This document shows positions 45,578-59,337 of a DNA stretch of 64,000 nucleotides, one piece after another (within the stretch, counting starts at the first letter, position 1; each line of letters starts with the position of its first letter). Origin of the DNA: Notholithocarpus densiflorus (Eukaryota > Streptophyta > Magnoliopsida > Fagales > Fagaceae); assembly GCA_030021035.2 (NCBI GenBank), contig JARYZH020000037.1, positions 2,571,001 through 2,635,000 of the forward strand. Reading direction: 5' to 3'. The notes under the pieces are model-generated. The model was not told where the DNA came from, ran no database searches, and worked only from the letters and a program-made list of their open reading frames with translations. A program made the translations under genes and the position numbers.

Positions 45578-47043
45578 TAATATCTTAAATTTTTGCCTGG
45601 TAAAATAAAAAGAGAAAAGAAGAGGTCGAGCCCAAATTTTGGTGAAAAAAAAAAGAATAGAAAAACCCTAGAATCAGTTGACCTTGCATTAAGCCGGGCT
45701 TGGATTAAAAAGAGTCATTTCTATATATTAAGAGGATTCAAAAAGTTAGTTATAACTTCAAAAAATATTAAAAATACCCCTAATCTAATTAGACAATCCT
45801 TATTTGTAAAAAATAAAAAATGGGGTTAAAATTGTAATTCAAAAAAATTAAAAAAAAAAATTACTAGAGAAACTTCTTTTCTAAAAATTAGCACACTCTC
45901 TATTTAAGTATATCTCACGCACGTTTGACATACGTTTGATATATTTTTTCGTAAAAACTAGCACGCACTAAATTTAGCAGTTTACTTAATTTCAAATTCT
46001 AAATTTTAGTTTTATAAAAATTTCTTCCTGTGTAACCTCATTCATAATAGATAAATTCAAATTAAAAAATTTACATTAAACTCAAAATAAAAAAAATGTC
46101 TCATTGCATAGGCGGAGTGCGTTTGAAGAGCCTATAACGATTATATGAATACAATGAGCCGTAGTTGAAGGGTAAATTAGTAAATCAAACATAGGCCCGA
46201 GGGTTTTCCACACAGTTCTGTTCTGTCTCAAAATAAATTATTATTTTTTAAATATAAAAAAAAAAGCACTGTTTCAGTTTTCTGTCTGGTTTGGTTTGGA
46301 CTTTGGCCTGGTCAGCTCTTTCTGCTTCTTCCAACGGTAAGGACAGACCAAACCTAAACGAAACAAAATCCTGAACAAGTTTTTGATACTTTGTACGATG
46401 CTTTTCTAGGATTTCTCTTGCAATCTTTCTATATTTCGATCTCTGGTTTTGTTTCTTTTTTGGCTTATGTGCATTTTTTCAATCTAAAAGTGGGTTTCTG
46501 ATCGAATAACTGATTAAGTGAACTGGGTTAGAGTTATATATTAATAAAATTTCATATGCTTCTATTTTTTTTGGGTTTTAATTTACTACGTTTTGTCAGC
46601 AACTAGATGCTTGCGTGTTATATAATTGATTGGTTTTTGCATTGTTCTGGTTCTGGTTCTGGTTAGAGTAATTTCGTTGGATAATTGCATGATTTTGGGT
46701 TTGCTATATAATAGTGATGTAAAGCTTGTGGCTTTTCTAGCAATTCTGAGATTTTGGGTTTTGCTATATCAAGAGTAGGTTGTAGTTGATTGGGTCCTTA
46801 ATGGCTTTTATGCTCATTTCTGGTTTTAGATACATGTCAAGGTGTAAATTTTGGTTTAATGTTTATGATGTTCTTTTGCTGGTTTGCTGTTTTTTATTCC
46901 TGTTATTATTGCTCCATGGTCTATTTGTTTCTTCTAGTGAATGCTTGGATTCTGACAAGTTAGAATTAGGCTTCTATGTCCATTTGAGCCTTGAGAGACT
47001 TAAGTCACTGCTGTTTTCTGTTTTATAGTTTGGATCGATAGAG
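45578..47043 (+). promoter_or_regulatory. OGDH upstream region and 5' UTR
   Basis: AT-rich flank followed from about 46200 by pyrimidine-rich sequence typical of plant leaders. A polypyrimidine-AG acceptor (TTTTATAG near 47030) just before the start codon suggests a 5'-UTR intron with its first exon around 46300-46450. Transcription start not determined. Confidence 0.4.
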
Positions 47044-50000
47044 ATGGGTTGGTTTAGAGCTGGGTCTGGGGTAGCAAAGCTTGCTATTAGGAGAACTCTA
47101 TCTCAAGGTGGGTCAAATGCATCACGAACACGGATACTTCCCTCACAGAATCGGTATTTTCACACCACTGTATTCAGATCAAAGGCGCAAGCAGCACCTG
47201 TACCTCGTCCTGTGCCCTTGTCTAGGCTAACTGACAGCTTCCTAGATGGGACAAGCAGTGTCTACTTAGAGGAGCTTCAAAGGGCTTGGGAAGCTGACCC
47301 AAATAGTGTGGATGAGTCATGGGACAATTTCTTTAGGAATTTCGTGGGTCAGGCTGCCACATCCCCTGGAATTTCAGGCCAAACAATTCAAGAGAGTATG
47401 CGGTTGCTATTGCTTGTGAGGGCTTACCAGGTTAATGGTCACATGAAAGCCAAGTTGGATCCCTTGGGTTTGGAAGAACGAGAAATCCCAGAAGAATTGG
47501 ACCCTGCACTTTATGGGTTCACAGAAGCTGATCTTGATAGAGAATTCTTTTTGGGTGTCTGGAGGATGGCTGGGTTTTTGTCTGAGAACCGACCTGTGCA
47601 GACCCTTAGATCCATATTGACCCGGCTTGAGCAGGCTTCATGTGGGAGCATTGGGTATGAGTACATGCACATCCCAGATCGTAATAAATGTAATTGGTTA
47701 AGAGACAAGATTGAAACCCCCACATCGATGCAATACAACCGGCAGCGCCGTGAGGTAATTCTTGATAGGCTTATATGGAGTACACAGTTTGAGAACTTCT
47801 TGGCTACTAAGTGGACAACGGCAAAGAGGTTTGGGCTTGAAGGTGGGGAGACTCTGATTCCAGGCATGAAGGAGATGTTTGATAGGGCAGCCGATCTTGG
47901 TGTTGAGAGTATAGTTATTGGAATGCCTCATAGGGGAAGATTGAATGTATTGGGTAATGTGGTTAGGAAGCCACTGCGTCAGATATTTAGTGAGTTTAGT
48001 GGTGGTACAAAGCCTGTGGATGAAGTTGGGCTTTATACAGGAACTGGCGATGTCAAGTATCACCTAGGAACTTCTTATGATCGACCAACTAGAGGTGGAA
48101 AGAGAATTCATTTGTCTCTGGTTGCAAATCCAAGCCACTTGGAAGCTGTGGACCCGGTTGTTGTCGGAAAAACTAGAGCAAAGCAGTATTACTCAAATGA
48201 TATGGACAGGACCAAGAATATGGGTATTCTTATTCATGGAGATGGTAGCTTTGCTGGACAAGGAGTAGTATATGAGACTCTACATCTTAGTGCTCTTCCA
48301 AACTATGCTACTGGTGGCACTATACACATAGTGGTGAACAACCAAGTTGCGTTCACTACTGATCCAAGGGCAGGGAGATCTTCACAGTATTGCACTGATG
48401 TTGCCAAAGCGTTGAGTGCCCCAATTTTCCATGTAAATGGTGATGATATGGAGGCAGTAGTTCATGTTTGTGAGCTTGCAGCTGAGTGGCGCCAGACATT
48501 CCATTCAGATGTTGTGGTTGATTTAGTGTGTTATCGTCGTTTTGGGCACAATGAGATTGATGAGCCGTCCTTCACACAGCCCAAAATGTACAAGGTTAGC
48601 CCTTTCTCTACAGTTCCTTGAAGTTTTTTGTTCCTGTTTGATTTGACTTACATTCTTACTGAATTTTTTATCTTTTTTTTTCCTCCAAGATGATCCTCAC
48701 TTGTTCTTACTGCTGATGTTTCACATAGATTACTGATTGCTGCTTATGACTCAAACTGCTTAGATGTCTAACTTGATTGGGGCTAACAGGTTATCCGGAA
48801 TCATCCATCAACTCTTGAGATCTATCAAAATAAACTTCTAGAATCCGGGCAGGTGACAAAGGAAGACATTAATAAGATGCTCAATAAGGTCAATACAATA
48901 CTCAATGAAGAATTCTTGGCTAGCAAAGATTATGTTCCAAAAAGAAGGGACTGGCTTGCATCTCATTGGTCTGGGTTCAAATCGCCTGAACAGCTTTCAC
49001 GTATCCGGAACACTGGGTATGTTTGTGTTTCTATTTTTTGTCAAGTTGTAGAGGGTGCCCTAAAATAACATAGTATTTTTTTAAAGTGCCTAAATAACAT
49101 AGATAGCAGTGAAGAAGGATATGCTACTTAGAGAGGTGGCGTATGGTATGGGTTATATATAGGATAGAATCGAGAAAAAGAATATATGTGGCCGATTCCA
49201 ATTAGTTGATGAGGATTGGTAGTGAACCTCAATATAATTGGGATCAAGGCTTAGTTTAAGGTAGAGTTGTCAATTTTCACTTCTATTTTGATGTTTCTGA
49301 CTATAAATATATTTATGTGTTTGTGTGTGTGTATAAATACAAATGCATATATATAATAAAATTTCTTTGCTGATATACAGGGTAAAGCCAGACATTTTGA
49401 AGAATGTTGGCAAGGCAATCACAACTTTTCCAGATAATTTTAAGCCTCACAGAGCCGTAAAGAAGGTCTATGACCAACGTGCACAAATGATTGAAACAGG
49501 TGAAGGCATAGACTGGGCAGTTGGGGAAGCACTTGCTTTTGCCACATTGCTTGTAGAGGGTAACCATGTTCGATTGAGTGGTCAGGATGTTGAAAGGGGT
49601 ACATTTAGTCATCGCCATGCAGTAGTTCATGATCAGGAAACGGGGGAGAAGTATTGCCCTCTAGACCATGTTATCATGAACCAAAATGATGAGATGTTTA
49701 CTGTTAGCAACAGGTAATCTGTGGTAACTTTCTTCTTGTGCAAGTAATTCAAAACAATATTGTCACAACCCAAACCCAAAACCCAGATTTAGATACACTT
49801 GTCTTATATATACTAAAGTTCAAATAATGGAACAGAGTGTATATAAATATCCACAAATAAGAAATCAAACCATCAAGTCTTTCTTATAAAATCCATTAGA
49901 CTAAAACTTTAACAATAAAGTCCTCAAATACAATATCAAATAGTTTCACAAATACTAAGCTCACTATCCTAAGGAAACATAATAACATAGTCAATTAACT

Positions 50001-53000
50001 AACATAGCTCCCAATGAAGTGTTCAATCTATGGCTCCAATGATCATCTAGCAAAAGAGATTCCACTGTTCTAATCTGAAAGGGTGAAGAAAGCGGGTGAG
50101 CTAAAAGACAAATAAGAGACTATATAACATAAGGATGTCTTTTAAAACAAAATAATAGTATCATTGACAAGATATAATCTTTACAAAACATATACATATA
50201 GTTTTAACAGTAATAGAATATATTCTGTAAAACTTTCAGAAAGTAAACATTTGACTATAACATTGAAATCATGAAATAAGTTAAATAAAATAGTAACCAC
50301 TTAGTTGGTCAAAATACCCTAAATAGGTAAAAACAATATAATATAGTAATAAACAATTTTTCCACTTATAAAGCCAACAACAATAAAACAGTAGTTCAAT
50401 ATAGAAAACATTAGCCAGATAAGACATATTGACTACGAGAGTTGAATTGTGATGTAGTCTGCCTTCAAGAAACTAAGCTTGTGGGCATGGATAGACGGAT
50501 GGTTTGCAGCTTGTGGAGTTGTCCTTATGTGGACTGGGTGGCCTTGGATGCGGATCAAACGGCTGATGGGGTTTTGATGATGTGGGATAGGAGGGTTTTA
50601 GAAAAGTTAGAGGTTATGGTGGGTTACTTTTCCGTGTCGGTTCGGTGGCAGGATGTGAGGGATGGTTTTATTTGGGCATGTTCTGGGGTTTATGGCCCAA
50701 ATCATAATAATTTGAGGGGGGCAGATGTGGGATGAGCTGATTGGAATTCAGCAATATTGGGATGTTCCATGGTGTTACATAGGGGATTTCAATATCGTTC
50801 GCTTCCCAAGTGAACGGTTGGGTGGATCGCGTCTTACTTCGGCTATGGAGACTTTTTCTGAGTTTATTGAGGAGCTTAATTTGATAGACTTACCATTGGA
50901 GGGAGGGAGTTATACTTGGTCTAGTGGTTCAGATCAGCCTTCAGAGCTCTGGTATCTCATGATTGGGAAGACCACTACCTGAATGTGATCCAGCGGGTTT
51001 TACCTCGCCCAATTTCAGATCACTTTCCTATTCTAGTGGAGACAAGGGGGATGGGAAGAGTCCTTTTAGGTTTGAGGATATGTGGTTAAAGATGGATGGA
51101 TTCACAGATAGGGTTCATTCTTGGTGGAATCGATATTCTTTCTCAGGTACTCCTAGTTATGTGCTTGCCAAGAAGTTGAAGGCTCTGAAAAGAGACATTA
51201 TTCAGTGGAACCGTAGTGAGTTTGGAAATGTAGGTCGTCAAAAGAAAGAATTATTGGAGGTCTTGAAATTATTGGATGCTACGGATGGAGAGTTTGGCCT
51301 TTCTGAAGTGGAGATGAGTGAGAGGGTTGTGGTGAGATCTCAAATAGAGAACCTTCTTTCTTTGGAAGAAATCTCATGGAGACAGAAATCGAGGATGCTT
51401 TGCATTAAGGAAGGAGACAACAATACTAAGTTCTTCCACAAGGTAGCTAATTCTCGGATAAGGTATAATCATCTCAGTATGTTGGAGGTGGATGGGGTTA
51501 TTTATGAGGAAGACTCAGAGGTGGCAGACCAAGTAGTACAGTTTTATAAAAAATTGTATTAGGAGACAGAGGAGTGGAGGCCTTTTGTGGAAGGCCTGGA
51601 GTTTGATCAGGTTGAGGGGTTGGAGAGGGAATGGCTTGAACGGAGGTTTGAAAAGGAGGAGATTCTTTGAGTTGTCAAAGAGCTAGAAGGAGATAAAGCC
51701 CCAGGTCCTGATGGTTTTTCTATGGCCTTCTACCACCATTGTTGGAGAGTTGTGGAAAGTGATGTTTTAGCTGTGTTTGAAGAGTTTTATCAACATAGTT
51801 AGTTTGAAAAATCTCTTAATGCAACTTTCATAGCTTTAATCCCTAAGAAGAATGGTGCCTCCAATATTCGAGGCTTCAGACCTATTAGCTTGGTAGGAAG
51901 TGTATATAAGATCTTGACTAAGGTTTTGGCAAATCGCTTGAAAGAGGTTTTGGATTAGCTGATATTTGAGTCTCAGAATAGTTTTGTGGGCGGTAGACAA
52001 ATACTTGATTCAGTTCTTATTGTTAATGAGTGTGTTGATAGTCGGGTGAAGAGTAAGATTACGGGGGTTATTTGTAAGCTGGATATTGAGAAAACATATG
52101 ATCATGTGAATTGGGAGGCTCTTCTAGATTTGCTAAAGAGAATGGGATTTGGGGTGAAGTGGTGTAGGTGGATCCGTACTTGTATATCTACAGTTCAGTT
52201 CTTTGTCTTGGTTAATGGGTCTCCAGTTGACTTTTTTGGAAGCTCAAGGGGATTGAGACAAGGGGACCTGCTATCTCCTATGTTGTTTTTGGCTATGATG
52301 GAGGTTTTCAGTGGGATGATGAAAAGAGTTGAAGGTGCTGGTTTACTTCATGGTTTTAGGGCTGATGGTAGGCAGGGTGGAGAGGAATGTGTATCACATC
52401 TTTTGTTTGCAGATGATATGATTTTGTTTTGTGATGCAGACGTGGAGCAGATTCTACATGTTTGGATGCTACTACTTTGTTTCCAAGCTGTGACAGGATT
52501 AAAGGTTAATGGTTTGAAGAGTGAGATGGTTCCCATTGGGGAGGTTCATAATGTCCATGCCTTGGCAGAGATTTTGGGTTGTAGGATTGGGTCTTTGCCT
52601 ATGACCTATCTTGGTATGCCTTTGGGGGCTTCCTACAAGTCCCCTACTATTTGGAATCCTATCTTGGAGAAAATAAAGCGTAAGTTGGTTGGGTGGAAGA
52701 AGCTATATTTGTCAAAAGATGGATGACTGATGTTGCTCAAGAGTACATTATCTAGCCTTCCAACTTACTTTTTATCTCTTTTTACTATCCCTACACATGT
52801 GGCCAATAAAATTGAGAAGTTGCAAAGGGATTTTTTGTGGGGGGATTCCAAGACACATTTGGTGGGGTGGGATAAGGTGTGTGCACCTGTGGATAATGGT
52901 GGGTTAGGAGTAAGGAAATTAACTACTTTTAATAAAGCCTTACTAGGGAAATGGTTATGGCGGTTTGGGGTTGAGGAGACAAGGCTTTGGAGAAGGGTTA

Positions 53001-56000
53001 TAGCTTTGAAGTTTGGGGAAGAGTGGGGGGGATGGACATCCAAGCTAGGTAGAGGTGTACATGGGTGTGGTTTGTGGAGAAGTATCCGGATGGTTTGGGA
53101 GGTTTTTAGCAAAAATATTCAGTTTGAGGTAGGGGTGGGGGATAGAGTGAAGTTTTGGACAGATAGGTGGTGTGGAGATTCACCATTCCAACTGACCTTT
53201 CCGGCTGTATTTGGGATTGCTTCCAATAAAGCAGCCTCTGTGGCCACTTGTCTAGAACGGTTGGTAATAGAGGAACGGAGAAGCTGGGATGTCTGCTTCA
53301 TTCGGAGACCAAATGATTAGGAGATGGGTGTTGTGGATGATTTTCTTCTTACTTTGGGTTCTAATTTACCTCCAACTGAGAATGGAGACCGTATGAGATA
53401 GAAATTAACGAAGAATGAGGATTTTGATATCCGCTCGTTTTATAATAAACTACGAGGTCCCTTGCCTATTATCTTTCCTTGGAAAGGCATTTGGAAGGTT
53501 AAGGCTCCTCGGCGTGTTTCTTTCTTTGTTTGGACTGCCGTATGGGACAATACTCTTACAGGTGACAATCTGCGAGGTAGAGAGTTTGATTTTGTTGACT
53601 AGTGCATTATGTGTCGTTGTAATGGGAAGACAGTGGATCATTTGCTACTTCATTGTAGAAAGGTTTATCAGTTGTGGAGTTTAGTTTTTAGATCTTTTGG
53701 AATTTCATGAGTTTTGCCAAGATCGGTTGCAGATACTCTTTTTGGTTGGTGGAATCGGTTGGGAAAACATTCGTCTAGCATTTGGAATTTAGCTTCGTTG
53801 TGCTTAATGTGGTGTATTTGGAGGGAGCGAAATTGGCGGACGTTTGAGGACATGGAAAGCACTGATGACCAGCTGCTTGCTTCTTTCAGTGGCTCCCTTT
53901 TCGACTGGTCTAGGGCTTGGGGACTCACCTCTAGTGATTCTCTCCCCATGTTTCTTAGTTCTCTCTTTTGTAATTAGTTTTCTCTTTCTGTAATCTTTGA
54001 TATGCCTTATGCCGTTATGCATGAGGTTTTGTTGAATATACATCTTTATTACTTATAAAAAAAAAATAGACATATACTGTTAAACACTTGGTGGGTGATT
54101 CCCATGGGAAACAATACCAATAACCTCAGAGAGGCAACACTAGCTCCAAAGAGCAAACAATAACACCGACTCCAAAGAGCAAACGATAAACACTGCACCA
54201 CACCACAATAACACTACTTCGGCCAAAGACCAACACTTAACCCTGTGTTGGCAAAGGTTGCAAATTGTCTAGCTGACCATTTAAAAACATTTTTACTTTA
54301 TTACAATATTGTCAATACAAATCATATATCATATAATGAACCCATTCTCAAAATATAGTTTTTGAATCATTCTTAACATATACAGCTTCAAACAAACATA
54401 CAAACAAGAAATAATAAAATACAGGTATGTATAAAGCATTGACAATAATTTTAGATTTTGAAACTTCACTTTGCAAATATGTATGTATATAAATATACAC
54501 GTCTTGAGAAACGACATGTTCTGAAGTCCACTTACCTCCAGTCGCTAAACCAAGCTTCACTTCAGCTGTCTGGGATGATGTCAACTAGAACCTAATTAAG
54601 GATCAAATAACTCAATAAGGGCATATAGGTTTTCAAATAACCTCAAAAATCCTCTTATAAAACTTTTCCTTAGTCACTGTGAAGATTTCACAATATTAAA
54701 TCTGACTGTGAAGATTTCACAATATTAAATCTAACATAGCCTTCTAATAGACATCATGTCTATACTAGATTCTATTTGAATTGTAGTGTTATCTCTAATA
54801 CTACAATTTGCTATACATATATATAGACCATTTGAACACCACCCTTGGAGTCTATATAGGCTTAACTTATATAGAATGGTGATACTACTTCACATATATA
54901 TATTAAGATCTCTTAACTGACTTTCAAAATAAATAAAATAATGTATCTCTATATACATACTTCCATGATAAACTCTTTTCCTATGAAACTATCAGTATAA
55001 GTCTAAGACTTCCATGAGACTATGAGACGAAGTCAAAGATGCGTTTAACAATTTTCAATAAAGCATGTGTAGATAGACGTTTACCTCAGTACTTACAACT
55101 TTGCTGGCTGCCTCTAGTAGTGCCACGGTCTTCTATTCTTTTCAATGTAGAGAAGCCCTAGTTCTCTACTCTTAAGCTTAAACGTTAAGCACCGACTTTT
55201 TTCTTTTCTTTTTGGCTTGGGCTAAGCATATATAGCCCCCTGTATCTTATTTACTTGGTCCCCAAGAAGCCCACCATACTTATAAACATTACATTTAACT
55301 CCAAATAAATAATAATGATATCTCCGTAATCAATTTATAATTGGACCATGTCTATCAAATTAACTATCCCGTGCATCAATATATCTCTTTTATTTATTTT
55401 CTCGGTAGTGATCATAAAATAAAATAATAACACCTTCAAGACAAATGAAATAATTCACCAATTCCACTCTAGAAACATTTAAATTAAATTTAAGTGAGGC
55501 GGGTGTTACAAATATTACCCTTTGTTTCTAACAAAATTGTTGTTTTTGTTTCACAATTTTGTTTACTACAAGTTCTGCTGTGCATGAGCTTTATGTGTTA
55601 TGGTTCTAACTCCTTTTGCTGCTGAGAAGAATGAAAAAAAAGAAGAGGAAGAAACTTATTAGCAGTTCATGCATTGATATATTATGTCTGATACTGTGCC
55701 TTGGGTTTACCCAATGTCTGAATGCATGTCCATATTTTGATGGTGATAGGGATGCTGTTAGGTTTTTGCATCACAGGTGTAGATGCAACTGCTTTCCCTT
55801 ACCAAAATAAAAAATAACATCAAAATTATGTAAAATTTATGTGTTATTGTCAACTTTAGCATTAAGCCTTTAATTAATTCGTAGCATGAAACATTATATT
55901 GCTGTGCTTGCTTTGTTATTATGCCTCTTGATTTGGTATTTTCCTAATTGAAAGCGAGGATTTTTTTTGCCCCCTTTTATTTATGCTTGAAATTTATATA

Positions 56001-59000
56001 GGACTTTTGAAGCTTTGGCATTTGTGGTCTTAATAAACCTTTGAAGGTCCATGTCATAATTATATAATGTTGTGCTGTTTCAGTCCTTATGAAACTGTAT
56101 GTTATTTTTTGATTGATAATATGAGGGATGATATTGGTTCATTTCATCTACACACTAATGTCTTATTTGTTAAGAATGTGATAAAATTAGATTATATTAT
56201 TCCTTAGGACCTTAGATAGGGTGTTTTGAACTAAAAAATCCTCTGTATTTTTTCATGTGCACTTGTATGCTAATATAGATTAGGACAAAGTTTTCCACCA
56301 AACTGGTTTGGAGGAATCTCATTCAACCTGTTATGTGGAGATAAGATGATCATTGGCATGTGTTTTAATCGCATGTCTTATTAAGTAACTTATCAAAAAA
56401 TGTCTTATTAAGTGATTTAAACAAGTCACATGACTACTAATAGGTCATATGATTATAAGTAAATGTGGAGGATTATTTGAATTGCCACATAGTTGGTCGG
56501 ATGAAGGGAAAATCTGTCCTGTAGATTACATACATAGATATAATTCATGAGACAGTATCTACTTCTTGTTGCCCAAACTCCTTACTACAGGACAGTTATC
56601 TGTCAGTCCAAATATTAAAAGACTGTTATACTCTTCCATATAACTCTTGGTACACCGAGTAATCTTGCTTTGTGGTTTTTAATTTCTTCTAGATGAGCAA
56701 TATATGTTCTTGTGTGCAGTTCTCTTTCGGAGTTTGGTGTTCTTGGGTTTGAGCTAGGTTACTCTATGGAAAATCCAAATTCATTGGTAATCTGGGAAGC
56801 TCAGTTTGGCGATTTTGCTAATGGGGCCCAAGTTATATTTGATCAGTTTTTGAGTAGTGGGGAGTCTAAGTGGCTTCGTCAAACTGGGCTTGTTGTGCTG
56901 CTTCCTCATGGTTATGATGGCCAGGGCCCTGAACATTCTAGTGCACGGTTGGAGCGTTTTCTTCAGGTACTCTGCCCAAAGTGTTGTTATTTATGTATAT
57001 CAATTGTGTTCCTGTTATTTCTCTTTATTAAGGATTTTCCTTCATAAAATTATTGTCAATATTCTCTAGGAGGTTCCTGTGCTTATATTTATTCTTAAAT
57101 TTTATGGCAGATGAGTGATGACAATCCTTATGTTATTCCTGAGATGGACCCAACTCTTCGAACACAAATTCAGGAATGCAATTGGCAGGTTGTGAATGTC
57201 ACAACTCCTGCCAATTACTTCCATGTCTTGCGGCGTCAAGTGAGTGCAACTAATTGGAATATGACTTACTTTCTAGTTTTGATTTTGATTTTGTGTTTGT
57301 TTGTTTGTTTTTTTTGTTTTTTTTTAATAATTTGGTATGATTTTTTGTTTCATTACCCAGATACACAGGGAATTCCGTAAGCCTCTCATTGTAATGGCTC
57401 CTAAAAACTTGCTTCGTCACAAGGACTGCAAATCAAATTTGTCTGAGTTTGATGATGTCCAGGGCCACCCAGGTTTTGACAAACAGGGAACCAGATTTAA
57501 GCGCCTTATAAAGGACCAGAACAACCACTCCAATCTTGAAGAGGGTATTCGACGACTGGTTCTTTGCTCTGGAAAGGTTGTGCTTCTTACTGCTATGTTT
57601 TTTTTTTTTTTTTTTTTTTAATGACTATAAACAAATATTCAGCTTCTTATGGTTAAATTAGTTAGGGTATGTTTGGAGGGAGATGGGAGAGAAGTGGAGG
57701 GGAAGGTGGCTGTCCTGTCCTTTTGCCCAATCTCCCTCCATCTGAATATAGGTTTTTTTGGATTTTTGTTTTAATCTTTTTTTTATATTTAAAATAATAC
57801 AAACAAATATTTAGCTTCTTATGGTTAATTTACTTTAGGGTATGTTTGGAATGAAGAGAGATGGCAGGAGTGTAGAGGGGAAGGTGGCAAGAATTAATAA
57901 TTAGTACATTCTAGTCGCTTTCCACTCTCCCCCTCTTCCCCTTCTTCCATCTCTCTCCATGTAAACATAGTGTTAGGGCTTCTTATAACTCTTACCTGGG
58001 GGATTATGATTTCAGATGGTTTGGTTTTGCCATTGGTACAAATTCCTTTTGTTCCCTGGTTGTTAGATGCTGACCCTTCACGCAAATCTGTTTGTTGCAG
58101 GTTTATTTTGAGCTTGATGAGGAACGGAAAAAGGTTGATGCTAAGGATGTTGCAATATGTAGGGTGGAGCAGCTTTGCCCCTTCCCATATGACCTTATCC
58201 AACGGGAGCTGAAGCGATATCCAAGTATGCATTTTGAATTTGCATCTAGAGAAATAATCAATTAGGTTTAGTTGAATATCCCTTCAAACGCCCCCTTCTT
58301 TTCTTTTCTACTTACTGGCCATATTTTTTTTTTAAGTGATTTACTAGTTATATTTCCCCATAATAATGTAAAAATTGGATGTCCTTATGCAAGCAAAACT
58401 TAGATCTAACATTGGTTACCTGGCTTCTTTATTCATATATGTGGCAGGCACTCAGTCCAATGTCTCCCATGGATAATAGGTTTCTTTTTCATATTGGTGG
58501 CAGGCACTCCCCATAGATAAATAGTAGTGAAAATACATTTTAAACCTCACACTCACAGTTTTGGGTTTGTTTCAAATTACCCCATACTTTCAGAAGTTTC
58601 AAATTAAACCCTACACTTTCAAAAATGTTTTCAAGCAAACCATACACTCATTTACGTGACACCGTTAATAAAAAAAATGCTTATACAAAACATGCACAGT
58701 AGTTAATTTAACATGTATCTATTATATATGGACATTATTTCACTCTAAGTCATACAACATCACTTTATTTAATCATTTTCTATCAACATCACAAATAATA
58801 GGTTTATGGTTTGAATTGAATTTTTTTTTGAAAGTATAGGGTTTAAAATGTAATTTACCCTAAAATAGTATGATATAGGCATACCTGGTCATCCAAGATT
58901 ATGCTTGATCAATCTATGATCCTTACAAATCTTTTAAACCAGAGAAAAACAACGGAGTATGAACATACCAGAATATAGGTGAATTTCATTATAGGTCACA

Positions 59001-59337
59001 TTCTAGTAGCTAGGTGGTTCTGTTGTTTCTTCATTAATTGAGTACTGTAAGTTCTGTTGACTTATTGAAGCTTGCTAATTTTTCTTGGATTCTGTTAGAT
59101 GCCGAGATTGTTTGGTGCCAAGAAGAGCCAATGAACATGGGTGCATACAATTACATTGCACCCCGCCTCTGCACTGTCATGAAAGTACTGGGGAGAGGAA
59201 CTTTTGATGACATTAAGTATGTTGGGCGTGCTCCATCTGCTGCTTCAGCCACTGGTTTCTATTCAGTTCACGTTAAGGAACAGACTGAGCTTGTTCAGAA
59301 AGCCGTGCAGCGTGAACCAATAAACTATCCTTTTTGA
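47044..59337 (+). CDS. OGDH: 2-oxoglutarate dehydrogenase E1 component, mitochondrial
   Basis: Thiamine-diphosphate-dependent decarboxylase (E1) of the TCA-cycle 2-oxoglutarate dehydrogenase complex. Coding exons: 47044-48594, 48790-49016, 49381-49713, 56720-56966, 57111-57239, 57361-57576, 58101-58224, 59099-59337; they join in frame to 1,021 residues, normal for plant E1. The N-terminus, rich in Arg/Ser with RYFHTTVF, is a mitochondrial presequence. YLEELQRAWEADP begins the E1 N-terminal domain. HRGRLN (about 296), HGDGSFAGQG (about 399) and NNQVAFTTDPR (about 434) mark the ThDP/Mg region; RRFGHNEIDEP follows near 497. SGQDVERGTFSHRH lies in exon 3, and the C-terminal domain has VEQLCPFP and WCQEEPMNMGAY. 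Intron 3 (7.0 kb) is inflated by a solo LTR containing a LINE, yet flanking splice sites are good. Confidence 0.96.
49761..55510. mobile_element. Solo LTR (or LARD-like remnant) in OGDH intron 3
   Basis: Starts TGTCACAACCC and ends GGGTGTTACA, with a perfect 5-bp duplication AATAT on both sides (49756-49760 and 55511-55515). Excluding the nested LINE and its duplication it is about 2.1 kb. A TATA-like CATATATAGCCCC lies at about 55219. No PBS, gag or pol is present, so a solo LTR from recombination between two LTRs of a gypsy-type element is the simplest reading. A 29-bp direct repeat (GACTGTGAAGATTTCACAAT...) occurs near 54672 and 54704. Confidence 0.7.
50430..54067 (+). mobile_element. L1-type LINE, 5'-truncated, in the solo LTR
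   Basis: Non-LTR retrotransposon ORF2 remnant. It begins inside the endonuclease (VVCLQETKLVG, VYGPNHNN, YIGDFNI at 50777, ISDHFPI near 51015), continues through RT (GDKAPGPDGF, LRQGDLLSP, FADDMILF at about 52408) and a zf-RVT C-terminal region (APRRVSFFVW, CIMCRCNGKTVDHLLLHC), and ends in a 3' tail and A-run at 54057-54066. An 8-bp duplication AGACATAT flanks it (50422-50429 and 54068-54075). ORF1 and the first part of ORF2 are absent. Several stops and frame changes disable it. Confidence 0.93.
57629..57972. repeat. Local duplication with MITE in OGDH intron 6
   Basis: AAACAAATATTCAGCTTCTTATGGTTAA at 57629 recurs with one change at 57801, followed in both by GGGTATGTTTGGA and a GAGATGG/GGAGGGGAAGGTGGC stretch: a period of about 172 bp. 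The second unit ends as an apparent Tourist-like MITE (57838-57972, TTA on both sides, inverted CATCTCTCTCCATG at the right end). Confidence 0.65.

Noticed and set aside
45050..45829. Short Trp/Val-rich and Lys-rich open frames
   Set aside because: Derived from GGGTTG-type repeats and A-rich DNA inside or next to a TIR element.
47511..48063. Minus-strand frames within OGDH exon 1
   Set aside because: Complement of a conserved coding exon; codon bias explains their length.
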